Shown: one piece after another, positions 5,962-11,730 of the stretch
How the letters are laid out: each line of letters opens with the position of its first letter
Numbering within the stretch: position 1 is the first letter of the stretch
NCBI RefSeq assembly: GCF_000282995.1
Contig: NZ_ALEE01000042.1
Coordinates: forward strand, 1-11,730
From: Melaminivora alkalimesophila
GTDB taxonomy: Bacteria; Pseudomonadota; Gammaproteobacteria; Burkholderiales; Burkholderiaceae_C
Direction of reading: 5' to 3'
DNA: 11,730 nucleotides
Program-made: the position numbers and the translations under genes
Notes under the pieces: generated by a model
The model's database searches: none
What the model was told of the DNA's origin: nothing
The model's input: the letters and a program-made list of their open reading frames with translations, nothing else

Positions 5962-7026
5962 TCATGCGGCCTCTAATACTGGATCGGTGTCTTGCTCATG
6001 TTGATCCGGCTCGGGGTTGAGCCAGACGCTGCCGATGGGCTGCCAGTTGCGTAGTTTTCCCGACCATCGTGCTGGGTGGCGTTGCCTGGCTTGTTGGTAC
6101 AGGCGCTGTCGGGCTTGCAGAATGGGGGCATCCAGGCCCGCATGACGCTGCGCCGGAGCCAGGTAGCGAATGGCGCTGTGGCGATGCTCATGGTTGTACC
6201 AGTGGATGAACTGATGCACCCACAGGCGTGCGGCCTGCACGCTTGCAAAGCCGTCGATCGGGTAACCGGGCCGGTACTTGCAGGTGCGGAACAGGGCCTC
6301 GGAATACGCGTTGTCGTTGGATACCTGGGGTCGGCTGTGCGAGGCGGTAATGCCCAGCTTCTCGAGCGTGACCTGCAAGGTCGAGCCTTTCATGGCGCTA
6401 CCATTATCGGCATGCAATACCAGGGGTCGGTGCTGACACTGCTCGCGCAGCACGGCGCGCTGGATGATGGTGGCACTGTTGGCCATGTTCTCCGATTCAA
6501 ACACCTCGGCCCCGACGATTTTCCGGCTGTAGATGTCCAGGATCAGATACAGGTAATAGAACCGGCCGCGGATACGCGTATGCAGGTACGTGACGTCCCA
6601 GCTCCAGAGCTGGTTGGGTGCGTCGGCACAGTGGCGCCGTGGTGCTCCAGCGTGACGTGGCGCGCGCGCCCGGCCACGGCGGTGCTGCTCATCGGCTTGG
6701 CGCAGCACGCGATAGAAGGTCGACTCCGACGCCAGGTACCGGCCCTCTTCATCGAGCAGCCGTACCACGATCTGCGCCGGCGGCAGGCTGGCGAACTCGG
6801 GACGGTGGCAGGCCTGCAGCACGGCCTGGCGCTCGGCGTCTGTCAGTGCATGCGATGGCGTGGCATGTATGGCGTGCGGGCGTCTGTCCTCATCGCCCGT
6901 CGCCCAGCGACGATAAGTGTTCAAGCCGATACCGAGTTCGATGCATGCGCTCTGCAAGCGTGCACCGGCCTGGCGAGCCTCATCGACCAACGCTACAGCT
7001 TGACGGCGATCCTGGGCATTGGTCAT
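5962..7026 (-). CDS. IS3-family transposase OrfB (integrase-type catalytic subunit)
   Basis: This 354-residue protein carries the DDE integrase core that cuts and joins the element's ends. An N-terminal helical/HTH segment (about 1-50) and an HTH_21-like region (about 60-110) precede the core. Catalytic residues are D144 (WSWDVTYLHT), D207 (LHADNGSAMKG) and E243 (NAYSEALFRTCKY). The second Asp and the Glu are separated by 35 residues, the family standard. A GHRHSAIRYLAP-like segment (HEHRHSAIRYLAPAQRH) lies near the end, as is typical. The ATG at 7026 overlaps the orfA stop as ATGA, which suggests translational coupling rather than the -1 frameshift used by many IS3 relatives. The stop at 5962 is just inside the left terminal repeat. 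The protein appears full length and unbroken. Confidence 0.93.
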   Translation of the reverse strand: MTNAQDRRQAVALVDEARQAGARLQSACIELGIGLNTYRRWATGDEDRRPHAIHATPSHALTDAERQAVLQACHRPEFASLPPAQIVVRLLDEEGRYLASESTFYRVLRQADEQHRRGRARAPRHAGAPRRHCADAPNQLWSWDVTYLHTRIRGRFYYLYLILDIYSRKIVGAEVFESENMANSATIIQRAVLREQCQHRPLVLHADNGSAMKGSTLQVTLEKLGITASHSRPQVSNDNAYSEALFRTCKYRPGYPIDGFASVQAARLWVHQFIHWYNHEHRHSAIRYLAPAQRHAGLDAPILQARQRLYQQARQRHPARWSGKLRNWQPIGSVWLNPEPDQHEQDTDPVLEAA

Positions 7027-7514
7027 TCTTCCTCGTCCCCCCAGATCGCCCGGGCTTTTTTTCGCAAGGTCAGCAATGCTGCCGTCTCAGCCAGCGCGGC
7101 GTTCTTGCGGCGCAGCTCGCGCTCCAAATCGCGCGTGCGGCGACGTTCAGCCTTGAGCGCGTCGGCCTCCTGCCGGGCGGCGCTCTGGCTCTGCGCGTTG
7201 GCCTGCTCGCAACTCGTTCGCCAGCGGCGCAACTGCTCGGCATACAGTCCCCGGCGCCGGCAGTACTCGGCCAGCTCCACTTCGGACAGCGCAGCGCTTT
7301 CCAGCACGGCGTTGAACTTGTCCTGCGAGCTCCAGCCCTCGCTGTCCGACGCCTGGTCTGGCAACAAACGGCCCTGGCCGCGGGCCTGTTTGCGCCAGTT
7401 ATAGATCGTGGCCTCGGAAATGCCTTCTTCGCGTGCCAGGTCGGAGACCGTGCGGTTGTGCGGGGCCAGTAACTTCTTCAGGATGGCTTCCCGGCGTTCT
7501 GCGGAATACTTCAT
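7023..7514 (-). CDS. IS3-family transposase OrfA (DNA-binding subunit)
   Basis: This protein of about 163 residues has an N-terminal helix-turn-helix (ERREAILKKLLAPHNRTVSDL then EEGISEATIYNWRKQ, about 5-45). A second region is rich in charged residues (CEQANAQSQSAARQEADALKAE then RRRTRDLERELRRKNAALAE), forming a leucine-zipper-like coiled coil for dimerisation or OrfA-OrfB contact. I chose the ATG at 7514 over the longer frame starting at 7571 for two reasons. AGAAGG lies five bases upstream, and the protein then begins MKYSAERREAIL, the usual family opening. The 7571 codon also falls inside the terminal repeat. The stop at 7023 overlaps the orfB start by four bases. Confidence 0.88.
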   Translation of the reverse strand: MKYSAERREAILKKLLAPHNRTVSDLAREEGISEATIYNWRKQARGQGRLLPDQASDSEGWSSQDKFNAVLESAALSEVELAEYCRRRGLYAEQLRRWRTSCEQANAQSQSAARQEADALKAERRRTRDLERELRRKNAALAETAALLTLRKKARAIWGDEEE

Positions 7515-7519
7515 CGGAA

Positions 7520-7525
7520 CCTTCT
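7520..7525 (-). promoter_or_regulatory. Ribosome binding site of the IS3 orfA
   Basis: AGAAGG on the minus strand lies five bases before the ATG at 7514 and decides the start codon. Confidence 0.6.
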
Positions 7526-7562
7526 CTTTGCCCCCAATGGTTTGGGACTCTAACAGCAACTG

Positions 7563-7582
7563 AGGTTCCAACTATTCTGACA
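7563..7582 (-). repeat. Right inverted repeat of the IS3-family element
   Basis: Reverse complement TGTCAGAATAGTTGGAACCT. Its sequence TGTCAGAATAG also supplies the last codons and stop of the interrupted IS5/IS1182-type transposase. Confidence 0.85.
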
Positions 7583-8660
7583 GCGGGGGCCACCAGCCGC
7601 CGATGGAGCCCAGGCGCACCAGGTTGTAGGTGGCAAAGCACAGCAGCGCCTGGCCCGTGAGCTTGGCGTGGCCGACGAGCTTGGTCTTGGCCAGACCGCC
7701 CACCGTCTTGATCCAGCCGAAGGCCTCCTCAATGCGCTTGCGCACCTTCAGACTGGTCTTGTAACCCTCGTGCCGCTGGATGCGCCCATCCACCGCCGAG
7801 TGCTTGTCCTTGGCCGCCACATGCGGCGTTACTTTGAGCTTGCGACAGCCTTTGATGAAGGCCTTGCTGTCATAGCCCTTGTCGGCACCGACCGTGGCCC
7901 GTTTGTTCCTGTTGCCCCGGCGCTTGAGCATGGCCAGCGCCGCATCGCGCTCGGCGGTGCCGCTGGCGTGGGTGATCTGGACATCCACGATCAGGCCATT
8001 GCGGTTCTCCATAAGGATGTGCCCCATGTGGCACAGGCGGGATTTGTCGCCCTGGCTCTTCTTGAACAGCCGGGCATCAACGTCCGTGCTGCTGGCGTGG
8101 GTGTCGTTGCAGCGCTCCTGGCCTTTGAAGTCCACCTCGGGGTTGCGTCCGGGCGGCGTGCCGCTGTCATCGTCCTTGCGCTTGAAGCTCTTGTGCGAGG
8201 CCCAGGCCTCAATCAGCGTGCCGTCCACGCTGAAGTGCTCGTCGCTGGTGAGCCTGCCCCACTGGGCGCTGAGCTTGACGCGCTCGAAGAAGGCGCGCGC
8301 CAGGTCTTCGTTGAACAGACGTTCGCGGTTGGCGCTGAAGGTGGAGTGGTCCCAGACCTTGTCCTCGATGTTCAGGCCCACGAACCAGCGGTACAGCAGG
8401 TTGTAGTTGATGGCCTCGACCAGTTGGCGCTCGCTGCGGATGGAGAACAGAATCTGCAGCAGCAGGGCCTTGAGCAGCATTTCCGGCGGCACCGAGGGAC
8501 GGCCCCGGCGGGCATACACCGCCTCAAACTCGCGGCTCATCGTCGCGAGCAACGCGTCCACCACCGCGCGCAACTTGCGCAGCGGGTGTGTCTGCGGCAC
8601 GCGCTCTTCAAGGCTGATGTAGCTGAACATCGCCCCCTGGAAGTCTGGGTTGCCTCTCAT
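7572..8660 (-). CDS. IS5/IS1182-type transposase, C-terminus replaced by the IS3 end
   Basis: The 362 codons have an N-terminal InsH/DUF772-like domain (MFSYISLEERVPQTHPLR to about 130, including ARRGRPSVPPEMLLKALLLQ and NYNLLYRWFVGL) and a DDE domain. Candidate catalytic residues are D146 (HFSVDGTLIEAW), D260 (TVGADKGYDSKAF) and E311 in R307-x3-E311-x6-K318 (RKRIEEAFGWIK), the Y-R-E-K signature with Leu in place of Tyr. The start at 8660 has a GAGGA site (ACGAGGACG) just upstream. The last three residues LSE and the stop come from the inserted IS3 terminal repeat; the native end probably lies at 5910-5938. All catalytic motifs remain, so the protein itself may still work, but its left terminal repeat is now 1.6 kb further away. 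Confidence 0.85.
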   Translation of the reverse strand: MRGNPDFQGAMFSYISLEERVPQTHPLRKLRAVVDALLATMSREFEAVYARRGRPSVPPEMLLKALLLQILFSIRSERQLVEAINYNLLYRWFVGLNIEDKVWDHSTFSANRERLFNEDLARAFFERVKLSAQWGRLTSDEHFSVDGTLIEAWASHKSFKRKDDDSGTPPGRNPEVDFKGQERCNDTHASSTDVDARLFKKSQGDKSRLCHMGHILMENRNGLIVDVQITHASGTAERDAALAMLKRRGNRNKRATVGADKGYDSKAFIKGCRKLKVTPHVAAKDKHSAVDGRIQRHEGYKTSLKVRKRIEEAFGWIKTVGGLAKTKLVGHAKLTGQALLCFATYNLVRLGSIGGWWPPLSE

Positions 8661-8727
8661 CGTCCTCGTCTGAGTTGTTCTGGCTTGGCTTCAGATCGTA
8701 GCGGCCAACGCGGGCGTCGGTGGGGGA

Positions 8728-8742
8728 TTTTTCAACGGCCTG
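8728..8742 (-). repeat. Right inverted repeat of the IS5/IS1182-type element
   Basis: TTTTTCAACGGCCTG is the partner of 5760-5774. Confidence 0.85.
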
Positions 8743-8746
8743 TTAA
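8743..8746. repeat. Right TTAA flank of the IS5/IS1182-type element
   Basis: It matches TTAA at 5756-5759, consistent with target duplication. Confidence 0.55.
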
Positions 8747-8812
8747 TCTTATGCAGGCGAACCAAAACAGACAAGCGCGTCACGTTATCTTTCAACAATG
8801 GCATTGCTATTG
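8747..8812. other. Short spacer between insertion sequences
   Basis: This 66-bp AT-richer stretch lies between the IS5/IS1182-type end and the start of the IS3-type remnant. I see no reading frame or site in it. It may be a remnant of the original host DNA. Confidence 0.4.
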
Positions 8813-9170
8813 TGAATCAAGCCGGGTTTCGTGGAGGCCTCAACTCTTGAGAGAATGAGGCATGAAGAAATCCAATACCTACTCCCCCGAAGTTCGTGAG
8901 CGTGCCGTGCGCATGGTCATGGAGCACCGTGATGACTACCCCTCCGAATGGGCTGCCATCGAATCCATCGCGCCCAAGATCGGCTGTGTCCCCCAGACCC
9001 TGCACGGTTGGGTGCGTCGCCAGCAGACCGATGCCGGCGTCATTCCTGGCCCAACCACCGAGGAGCGGCAGCGCATCAAGGATCTCGAACGCGAGAACCG
9101 CGAACTGCGTCGAGCCAACGAGATCCTGAAGCTGGCCAGCGCGTTTTTCGCCCAGGCGGAGCTCGACCGC
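8813..9170 (+). mobile_element. Truncated IS3-type element (left end and orfA only)
   Basis: The stretch beginning TGAATCAAGCCGGGTTTCG at 8813 resembles the left terminal repeat of IS51-like IS3 elements, and an orfA follows 49 bases later. The element ends abruptly at the IS21 end (9171). Its orfB and right repeat are absent from the window, and the sequence beyond the IS21 element (11703-11730) does not look like their continuation. It is a different IS3 type from the complete one at 5939-7582. Confidence 0.65.
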
Positions 9171-9176
9171 TGTTGA
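8862..9176 (+). CDS. IS3-type OrfA, truncated and ended by the IS21 element
   Basis: This 104-codon protein has an HTH_Tnp_1-type DNA-binding domain ([35 protein letters not shown], about 6-60) and then a coiled coil ([36 protein letters not shown], about 66-103). This is the standard OrfA layout of the IS51/IS407-like IS3 groups. Genuine sequence ends at R103; the final Cys codon and the TGA come from the first bases of the IS21 end (TGTTGA). The usual last few residues and the overlap with orfB are lost. Upstream TGAGAGA and TGAGG are candidate ribosome sites. Without an orfB in the window it cannot support transposition, though it may still bind IS ends. Confidence 0.8.
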   Translation: MKKSNTYSPEVRERAVRMVMEHRDDYPSEWAAIESIAPKIGCVPQTLHGWVRRQQTDAGVIPGPTTEERQRIKDLERENRELRRANEILKLASAFFAQAELDRC

Positions 9177-9196
9177 ATCACGAGCAAAACTGAGCC
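9171..9196 (+). repeat. IS21 left terminal inverted repeat
   Basis: TGTTGAATCACGAGCAAAAC followed by TGAGCC is identical to the reverse complement of 11677-11702. Confidence 0.95.
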
Positions 9197-9210
9197 ACTA
9201 AAGGGCATCC

Positions 9211-9232
9211 GTCACGTCCAATTTTGAGCCAC
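9211..9232 (+). repeat. IS21 left subterminal repeat
   Basis: GTCACGTCCAATTTTGAGCC plus AC matches the reverse complement of 11651-11672 at 19 of 22 positions. It shares GAGCC with the terminal repeat. It is a likely transposase binding site. Confidence 0.8.
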
Positions 9233-9273
9233 GTTATCCACCTACCCTGCTGTTTTTTGCAGCAGTGGGGTGC

Positions 9274-9278
9274 AGGAG
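9274..9278 (+). promoter_or_regulatory. Ribosome binding site of istA
   Basis: AGGAG lies eight bases before GTG 9287 and favours that start over the TTG at 9224 and the GTG at 9278. Confidence 0.6.
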
Positions 9279-9286
9279 TGATCAAC

Positions 9287-10819
9287 GTGAGCACATTGAG
9301 CAAATTGCGCCGCATGGTCCACCGTGACCACCTGAGCGTGCGCGAAGCCAGCCGAAGGCTGGGCATCTCCCGCAATACAGCCGCCAAGTGGCTCGAGGCC
9401 GACGAGATGGTCGAGCCCCGCTACCCCAAGCGGGCCTCTCTTCCCAGCGTTCTCGATCCCTACAAGGAACAGCTGGCCACCTGGCTGAAGGCCGACAGCC
9501 ACCGCAACAAGCGCGAGCGCCGTGGCATCAAGGCCATGTTCCGGGCACTGCAGGCCATGGGCTACCCTGGCAGCCGAGGCCCGGTCTATGAGTTCGCCAA
9601 GCGCTGGCAGCAGGCACAGTCCGACGCGCCAACCCGAATGGCCTTCGTACCCATGAGTTTCGAGATGGGCGAGGCCTTCCAGTTCGACTGGAGCTGTGAG
9701 TACCTGTTCGTGGGCGGCATGCGCAAACGCCTGGAGGCTTCGCACACCAAGCTGGCGGCCAGTCGGGCCTTCATGCTCACCGCCTACTTCAGCCAGGCCC
9801 ACGAGATGTTGTTCGACGCTCATGCCCGAGCCTTTGCTGCTTTTGGTGGCGTGCCGCGCCGGGGCATCTACGACAACATGAAGACCGCCGTCGACAAGGT
9901 TGGTCAGGGCAAGAGCCGCACCGTCAATGCGCGCTTCGAGGCCATGACGGGTCACTACCTGTTCGAGCCAGAGTTCTGCAACCGGGCCGCAGGCTGGGAG
10001 AAGGGTATCGTCGAGAAGAACGTGCAGGATCGCCGTCGTGGCATCTGGATGGAGGCAGCGGAACGCCGCTGGCCCGACCTGGAGAGCCTCAATGCGTGGC
10101 TGCACCAGGCTTGCCTGGACGCCTGGCATGAGCTGCCTCACCCCGAGTGGCCAGAGCTGACGATCGCCGACGTCTGGCAGCAAGAGCAGACGCACCTGAT
10201 GCCCAACCCTGCGCCATTTGATGGCTATGTTGAGCAGATGGTGCGGGTGACGGCCACCTCGCTGATCCACTACCAGCGCAATCGCTACAGCGTGCCATGC
10301 GAGTGGGCCCACACCAGTGTCAGCGTGCGGGCTTATCCCGACCGCCTGGTGGTGGTCGGCCCCAACTCGGAACCGCCAGAACAGCCGGTGAGCCTGCCGC
10401 GCAGCTTCGAGCGTGGCCAGACCTTGTACGACTGGCGGCACTACGTCAGCTTGCTCGAACGCAAGCCCGGCGCTTTGCGCAACGGCGCCCCCTTCAAGAC
10501 CATGCCCGAGCCCTTGCAGCATCTGCAAGCGCACCTGCTTCGCCACCCTGGCGGCGACCGGGTGATGGCCCAGGTGCTCATGGCCATCACCCTGCACGGG
10601 CTCGATGACGTGCTGGTGGCCGTGGAGTTGGCGCTGCAATCGGGCCGCGTGAGTGCCGACCATGTGCTCAACGTGCTGGCCAGGCTCAAGGAGCCCCAAG
10701 CCGTGCAAAGCCTGCCTGAAGCAGCCTTGCCTTCACTGACGCTGCACGAGCCGCCTCAGGCCGACGTGTCGCGCTACGACAGCCTGCGCCAGTCCCAGGA
10801 GGATGACCATGTCCAATGA
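9287..10819 (+). CDS. istA: IS21-family transposase IstA
   Basis: This is a DDE transposase of about 510 residues. From the chosen GTG start: an N-terminal helix-turn-helix ([20 protein letters not shown], about 16-35) that recognises the ends; a linker; the integrase core with D134 (FQFDWSCEY), D196 (IYDNMKTAV) and a Glu in [12 protein letters not shown] (238 or 243); and a C-terminal beta-rich Mu-transposase-like domain ([15 protein letters not shown] onward). The frame is open back to a TTG at 9224, but that codon lies inside the subterminal repeat and has no ribosome site, whereas GTG 9287 has AGGAG at proper distance. The gene overlaps istB, so both subunits are made together. IstA cuts the DNA and IstB remodels the target with ATP. 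No disruption is seen. Confidence 0.93.
   Translation: MSTLSKLRRMVHRDHLSVREASRRLGISRNTAAKWLEADEMVEPRYPKRASLPSVLDPYKEQLATWLKADSHRNKRERRGIKAMFRALQAMGYPGSRGPVYEFAKRWQQAQSDAPTRMAFVPMSFEMGEAFQFDWSCEYLFVGGMRKRLEASHTKLAASRAFMLTAYFSQAHEMLFDAHARAFAAFGGVPRRGIYDNMKTAVDKVGQGKSRTVNARFEAMTGHYLFEPEFCNRAAGWEKGIVEKNVQDRRRGIWMEAAERRWPDLESLNAWLHQACLDAWHELPHPEWPELTIADVWQQEQTHLMPNPAPFDGYVEQMVRVTATSLIHYQRNRYSVPCEWAHTSVSVRAYPDRLVVVGPNSEPPEQPVSLPRSFERGQTLYDWRHYVSLLERKPGALRNGAPFKTMPEPLQHLQAHLLRHPGGDRVMAQVLMAITLHGLDDVLVAVELALQSGRVSADHVLNVLARLKEPQAVQSLPEAALPSLTLHEPPQADVSRYDSLRQSQEDDHVQ
10797..10802 (+). promoter_or_regulatory. Ribosome binding site of istB, inside istA
   Basis: AGGAGG abuts the ATG at 10803 but is six bases from the ATG at 10809, so 10809 is the better start. 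Confidence 0.7.
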
Positions 10820-11651
10820 CATCGCAGCAAGCCTCAAGGGCTTGAGCCTGCACGGCATGGCCAGTGCCTGGCCGGAACTGCTGGGCATCGCCCGGCTCAA
10901 ATCGCTCGACCACGAAGCCCTTCTGCATCAGCTCATCAAGGCCGAGGGCGCGCACCGGGAAGTGCGCTCCATGGCCTACCAGATGCGGGTGGCCCGATTC
11001 CCTCACCACCGCGATCTGGCTGGCTTTGCCTTTGATCAGGCCCAAGTGGACGAGGCGCTGGTGCGTCAGCTGCACGAGTTCAAGTTCATCGACTCAGCCC
11101 ACAACGTGGTCTTCGTGGGCGGCCCAGGCACGGGCAAAACACACCTTGCCACAAGCCTGGGCGTTCATGCCATCCGTGCACATGGTAAGCGGGTGCGCTT
11201 CTTCTCGACCGTCGAGCTGGTCAATCTGCTGGAGGCCGAGAAAGCTCAAGGTAAGGCCGGGCAACTGGCACATCGGCTCATGTACGTGGATCTCGTCATC
11301 CTCGACGAGATGGGCTATTTGCCCTTCAGTCAAGCCGGTGGGGCCTTGCTGTTCCACCTGCTGTCCAAGCTGTACGAGCGCACCAGCGTGGTCGTCACCA
11401 CCAACCTGTCGTTCTCGGAGTGGGCCAGCGTGTTCGGCGACGCCAAGATGACCACCGCGCTACTCGACCGACTCACCCATCACTGCCACATCGTCGAAAC
11501 CGGCAACCAGAGCTGGCGCTTCAGGCACTCGACTGCACAACCGTCTTCGATCATCAGAGCCACACGAACCAAAACGGCCAAAGGAGCACCCCAGACAGAT
11601 CACGCAGTAGACTTATCCACATCCGAACAGTCCATTTCTTCGTCAACTTAG
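10809..11651 (+). CDS. istB: IS21 helper ATPase IstB
   Basis: This AAA+ ATPase of about 280 residues is related to DnaC/DnaA and assists IstA by shaping and delivering target DNA. From ATG 10809: an N-terminal helical domain ([20 protein letters not shown] to about 95), Walker [10 protein letters not shown] (104-112), Walker [10 protein letters not shown] (162-170), a sensor-1-like [12 protein letters not shown], and an arginine-bearing [15 protein letters not shown] near the end. The start is set by AGGAGG six bases upstream; the earlier ATG at 10803 would touch the ribosome site. The gene overlaps the istA end by 11 bases in another frame. The C-terminal tail beyond the core ([20 protein letters not shown]) is low in complexity and variable in the family. 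The TAG stop overlaps the right subterminal repeat. Confidence 0.94.
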   Translation: MSNDIAASLKGLSLHGMASAWPELLGIARLKSLDHEALLHQLIKAEGAHREVRSMAYQMRVARFPHHRDLAGFAFDQAQVDEALVRQLHEFKFIDSAHNVVFVGGPGTGKTHLATSLGVHAIRAHGKRVRFFSTVELVNLLEAEKAQGKAGQLAHRLMYVDLVILDEMGYLPFSQAGGALLFHLLSKLYERTSVVVTTNLSFSEWASVFGDAKMTTALLDRLTHHCHIVETGNQSWRFRHSTAQPSSIIRATRTKTAKGAPQTDHAVDLSTSEQSISSST

Positions 11652-11672
11652 TGGCTCAGTTTTGGACGTGAC
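11651..11672 (-). repeat. IS21 right subterminal repeat
   Basis: GTGGCTCAGTTTTGGACGTG plus AC is the partner of 9211-9232, with three mismatches. Its first base is also the last base of the istB stop. Confidence 0.8.
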
Positions 11673-11676
11673 GCCT

Positions 11677-11702
11677 GGCTCAGTTTTGCTCGTGATTCAA
11701 CA
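11677..11702 (-). repeat. IS21 right terminal inverted repeat
   Basis: GGCTCAGTTTTGCTCGTGAT followed by TCAACA is the exact inverted copy of 9171-9196. Confidence 0.95.
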
Positions 11703-11730
11703 CGTACCGTCACTTATTGCACTGAAAACG
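11703..11730. other. Unassigned right flank
   Basis: These 28 bases lie outside the IS21 element. They contain nothing recognisable and do not continue the truncated IS3-type orfA. Confidence 0.4.

Larger units (their letters stand above)
5939..7582 (-). mobile_element. IS3-family insertion sequence, complete (1644 bp)
   Basis: The terminal 20 bp at 5939-5958 (TGTCAAGGCAGTTGGAACCT) and 7563-7582 (reverse complement TGTCAGAATAGTTGGAACCT) match at 16 of 20 positions, with the four differences all transitions in a block. Between them lie orfA and orfB on the minus strand with intact DDE residues, so the element looks potentially active. The true end may include one more C on each side (5938, 7583). 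No 3-4 bp target duplication is seen at either boundary choice. Confidence 0.85.
5760..8742 (-). mobile_element. IS5/IS1182-type insertion sequence interrupted by an IS3-family element
   Basis: The ends are imperfect inverted repeats: CAGGCTGTTGAAAAA at 5760-5774 and the reverse complement of CAGGCCGTTGAAAAA at 8728-8742 (14 of 15 match). Both are flanked by TTAA. Without the 1644-bp inner insertion (5939-7582) the element would be about 1.34 kb, a normal size with one transposase gene. The inner element splits off a 179-bp left end (5760-5938), which carries the original 3' end of the transposase and a non-coding tail. The element sits 135 bp upstream of the catabolic operon in the same orientation, so read-through could influence it. 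Confidence 0.85.
9171..11702 (+). mobile_element. IS21-family insertion sequence, complete (2532 bp)
   Basis: Perfect 26-bp inverted ends (9171-9196 and 11677-11702, TGTTGAATCACGAGCAAAAC then TGAGCC) enclose istA and istB on the plus strand. Inside each end is a second related repeat (9211-9232 and 11651-11672), the multiple terminal repeats typical of IS21 elements. Both genes look intact. The flanking bases (left GACCGC, right CGTACC) show no 4-8 bp target duplication, so DNA next to the element was probably lost or recombined after insertion. Confidence 0.93.

Noticed and set aside
5756..5965. Small minus-strand frame of 69 codons at the IS left end
   Set aside because: It spans the IS3/IS5-type junction and begins inside the IS3 end, so it is a chance frame. 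Only a few codons of the original transposase tail, in the frame ending at 5910, are meaningful.
6076..7404. 442-codon open frame on the plus strand
   Set aside because: It lies opposite the IS3 orfB and orfA. Its composition is that of an antisense shadow, with no domain seen.
7668..8858. 396-codon open frame on the plus strand
   Set aside because: It lies opposite the IS5/IS1182-type transposase, whose DDE motifs are clear. The frame also runs across the IS end into the spacer.
9242..10708. 488-codon open frame on the minus strand opposite istA
   Set aside because: It is a mirror of a GC-rich gene. The His/Leu/Gly-rich translation has no recognisable domain, and istA on the plus strand is unmistakable.
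5756..11702. Composite transposon carrying the catabolic operon
   Set aside because: The insertion sequences are of different families and all lie on one side of the operon. No matching copy is seen left of it within the window, so the claim cannot be supported.

Overview
The window looks like accessory DNA from a GC-rich proteobacterium, most likely a betaproteobacterium. That rests on the style of the proteins and insertion sequences, not on a marker gene. The left half (about 1-5625, all minus strand) is a tightly packed catabolic operon. The right half (about 5756-11702) is a pile-up of insertion sequences.

Operon, in transcription order from right to left: (1) a multi-spanning membrane transporter, 5625-4233; (2) an FdrA-family protein, 4204-2660; (3) a DUF1116/YlbE-family protein, 2648-1215; (4) a cyanuric acid amidohydrolase/barbiturase-family ring-opening amidohydrolase, 1184-69; (5) the first 18 codons of a carbamate kinase, 55-1, which runs off the window. 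Gaps between genes are about 11-30 bases, each with its own Shine-Dalgarno sequence. In E. coli, FdrA and YlbE (AllF, AllG) are reported, together with YlbF (AllH), to form oxamate carbamoyltransferase. That enzyme splits oxalurate into oxamate and carbamoyl phosphate, and carbamate kinase then makes ATP. Here the position of ylbF is taken by a ring-opening amidohydrolase. The coherent reading is: import of a cyclic imide or ureide, hydrolytic ring opening to a ureido acid, transfer of its carbamoyl group to phosphate, and ATP formation. The exact substrate (barbiturate, cyanurate, parabanate or another ring) cannot be fixed from sequence.

The transporter gene is broken. A perfect 28-bp tandem duplication (5236-5263 and 5264-5291) shifts the frame, and removing one copy restores exactly one 454-codon reading frame. 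A second perfect tandem duplication, 23 bp long (5684-5706 and 5707-5729), lies in the leader upstream of the same gene.

Mobile region: an IS5/IS1182-type element (5760-8742, flanked by TTAA) is interrupted near the 3' end of its transposase by a complete IS3-family element (5939-7582, orfA and orfB overlapping). To the right is a truncated IS3-type element of another kind (8813-9170, orfA only). It is cut by a complete IS21-family element (9171-11702, istA and istB, perfect 26-bp ends). Neither inner insertion shows a target duplication. The last 28 bases (11703-11730) hold nothing recognisable.
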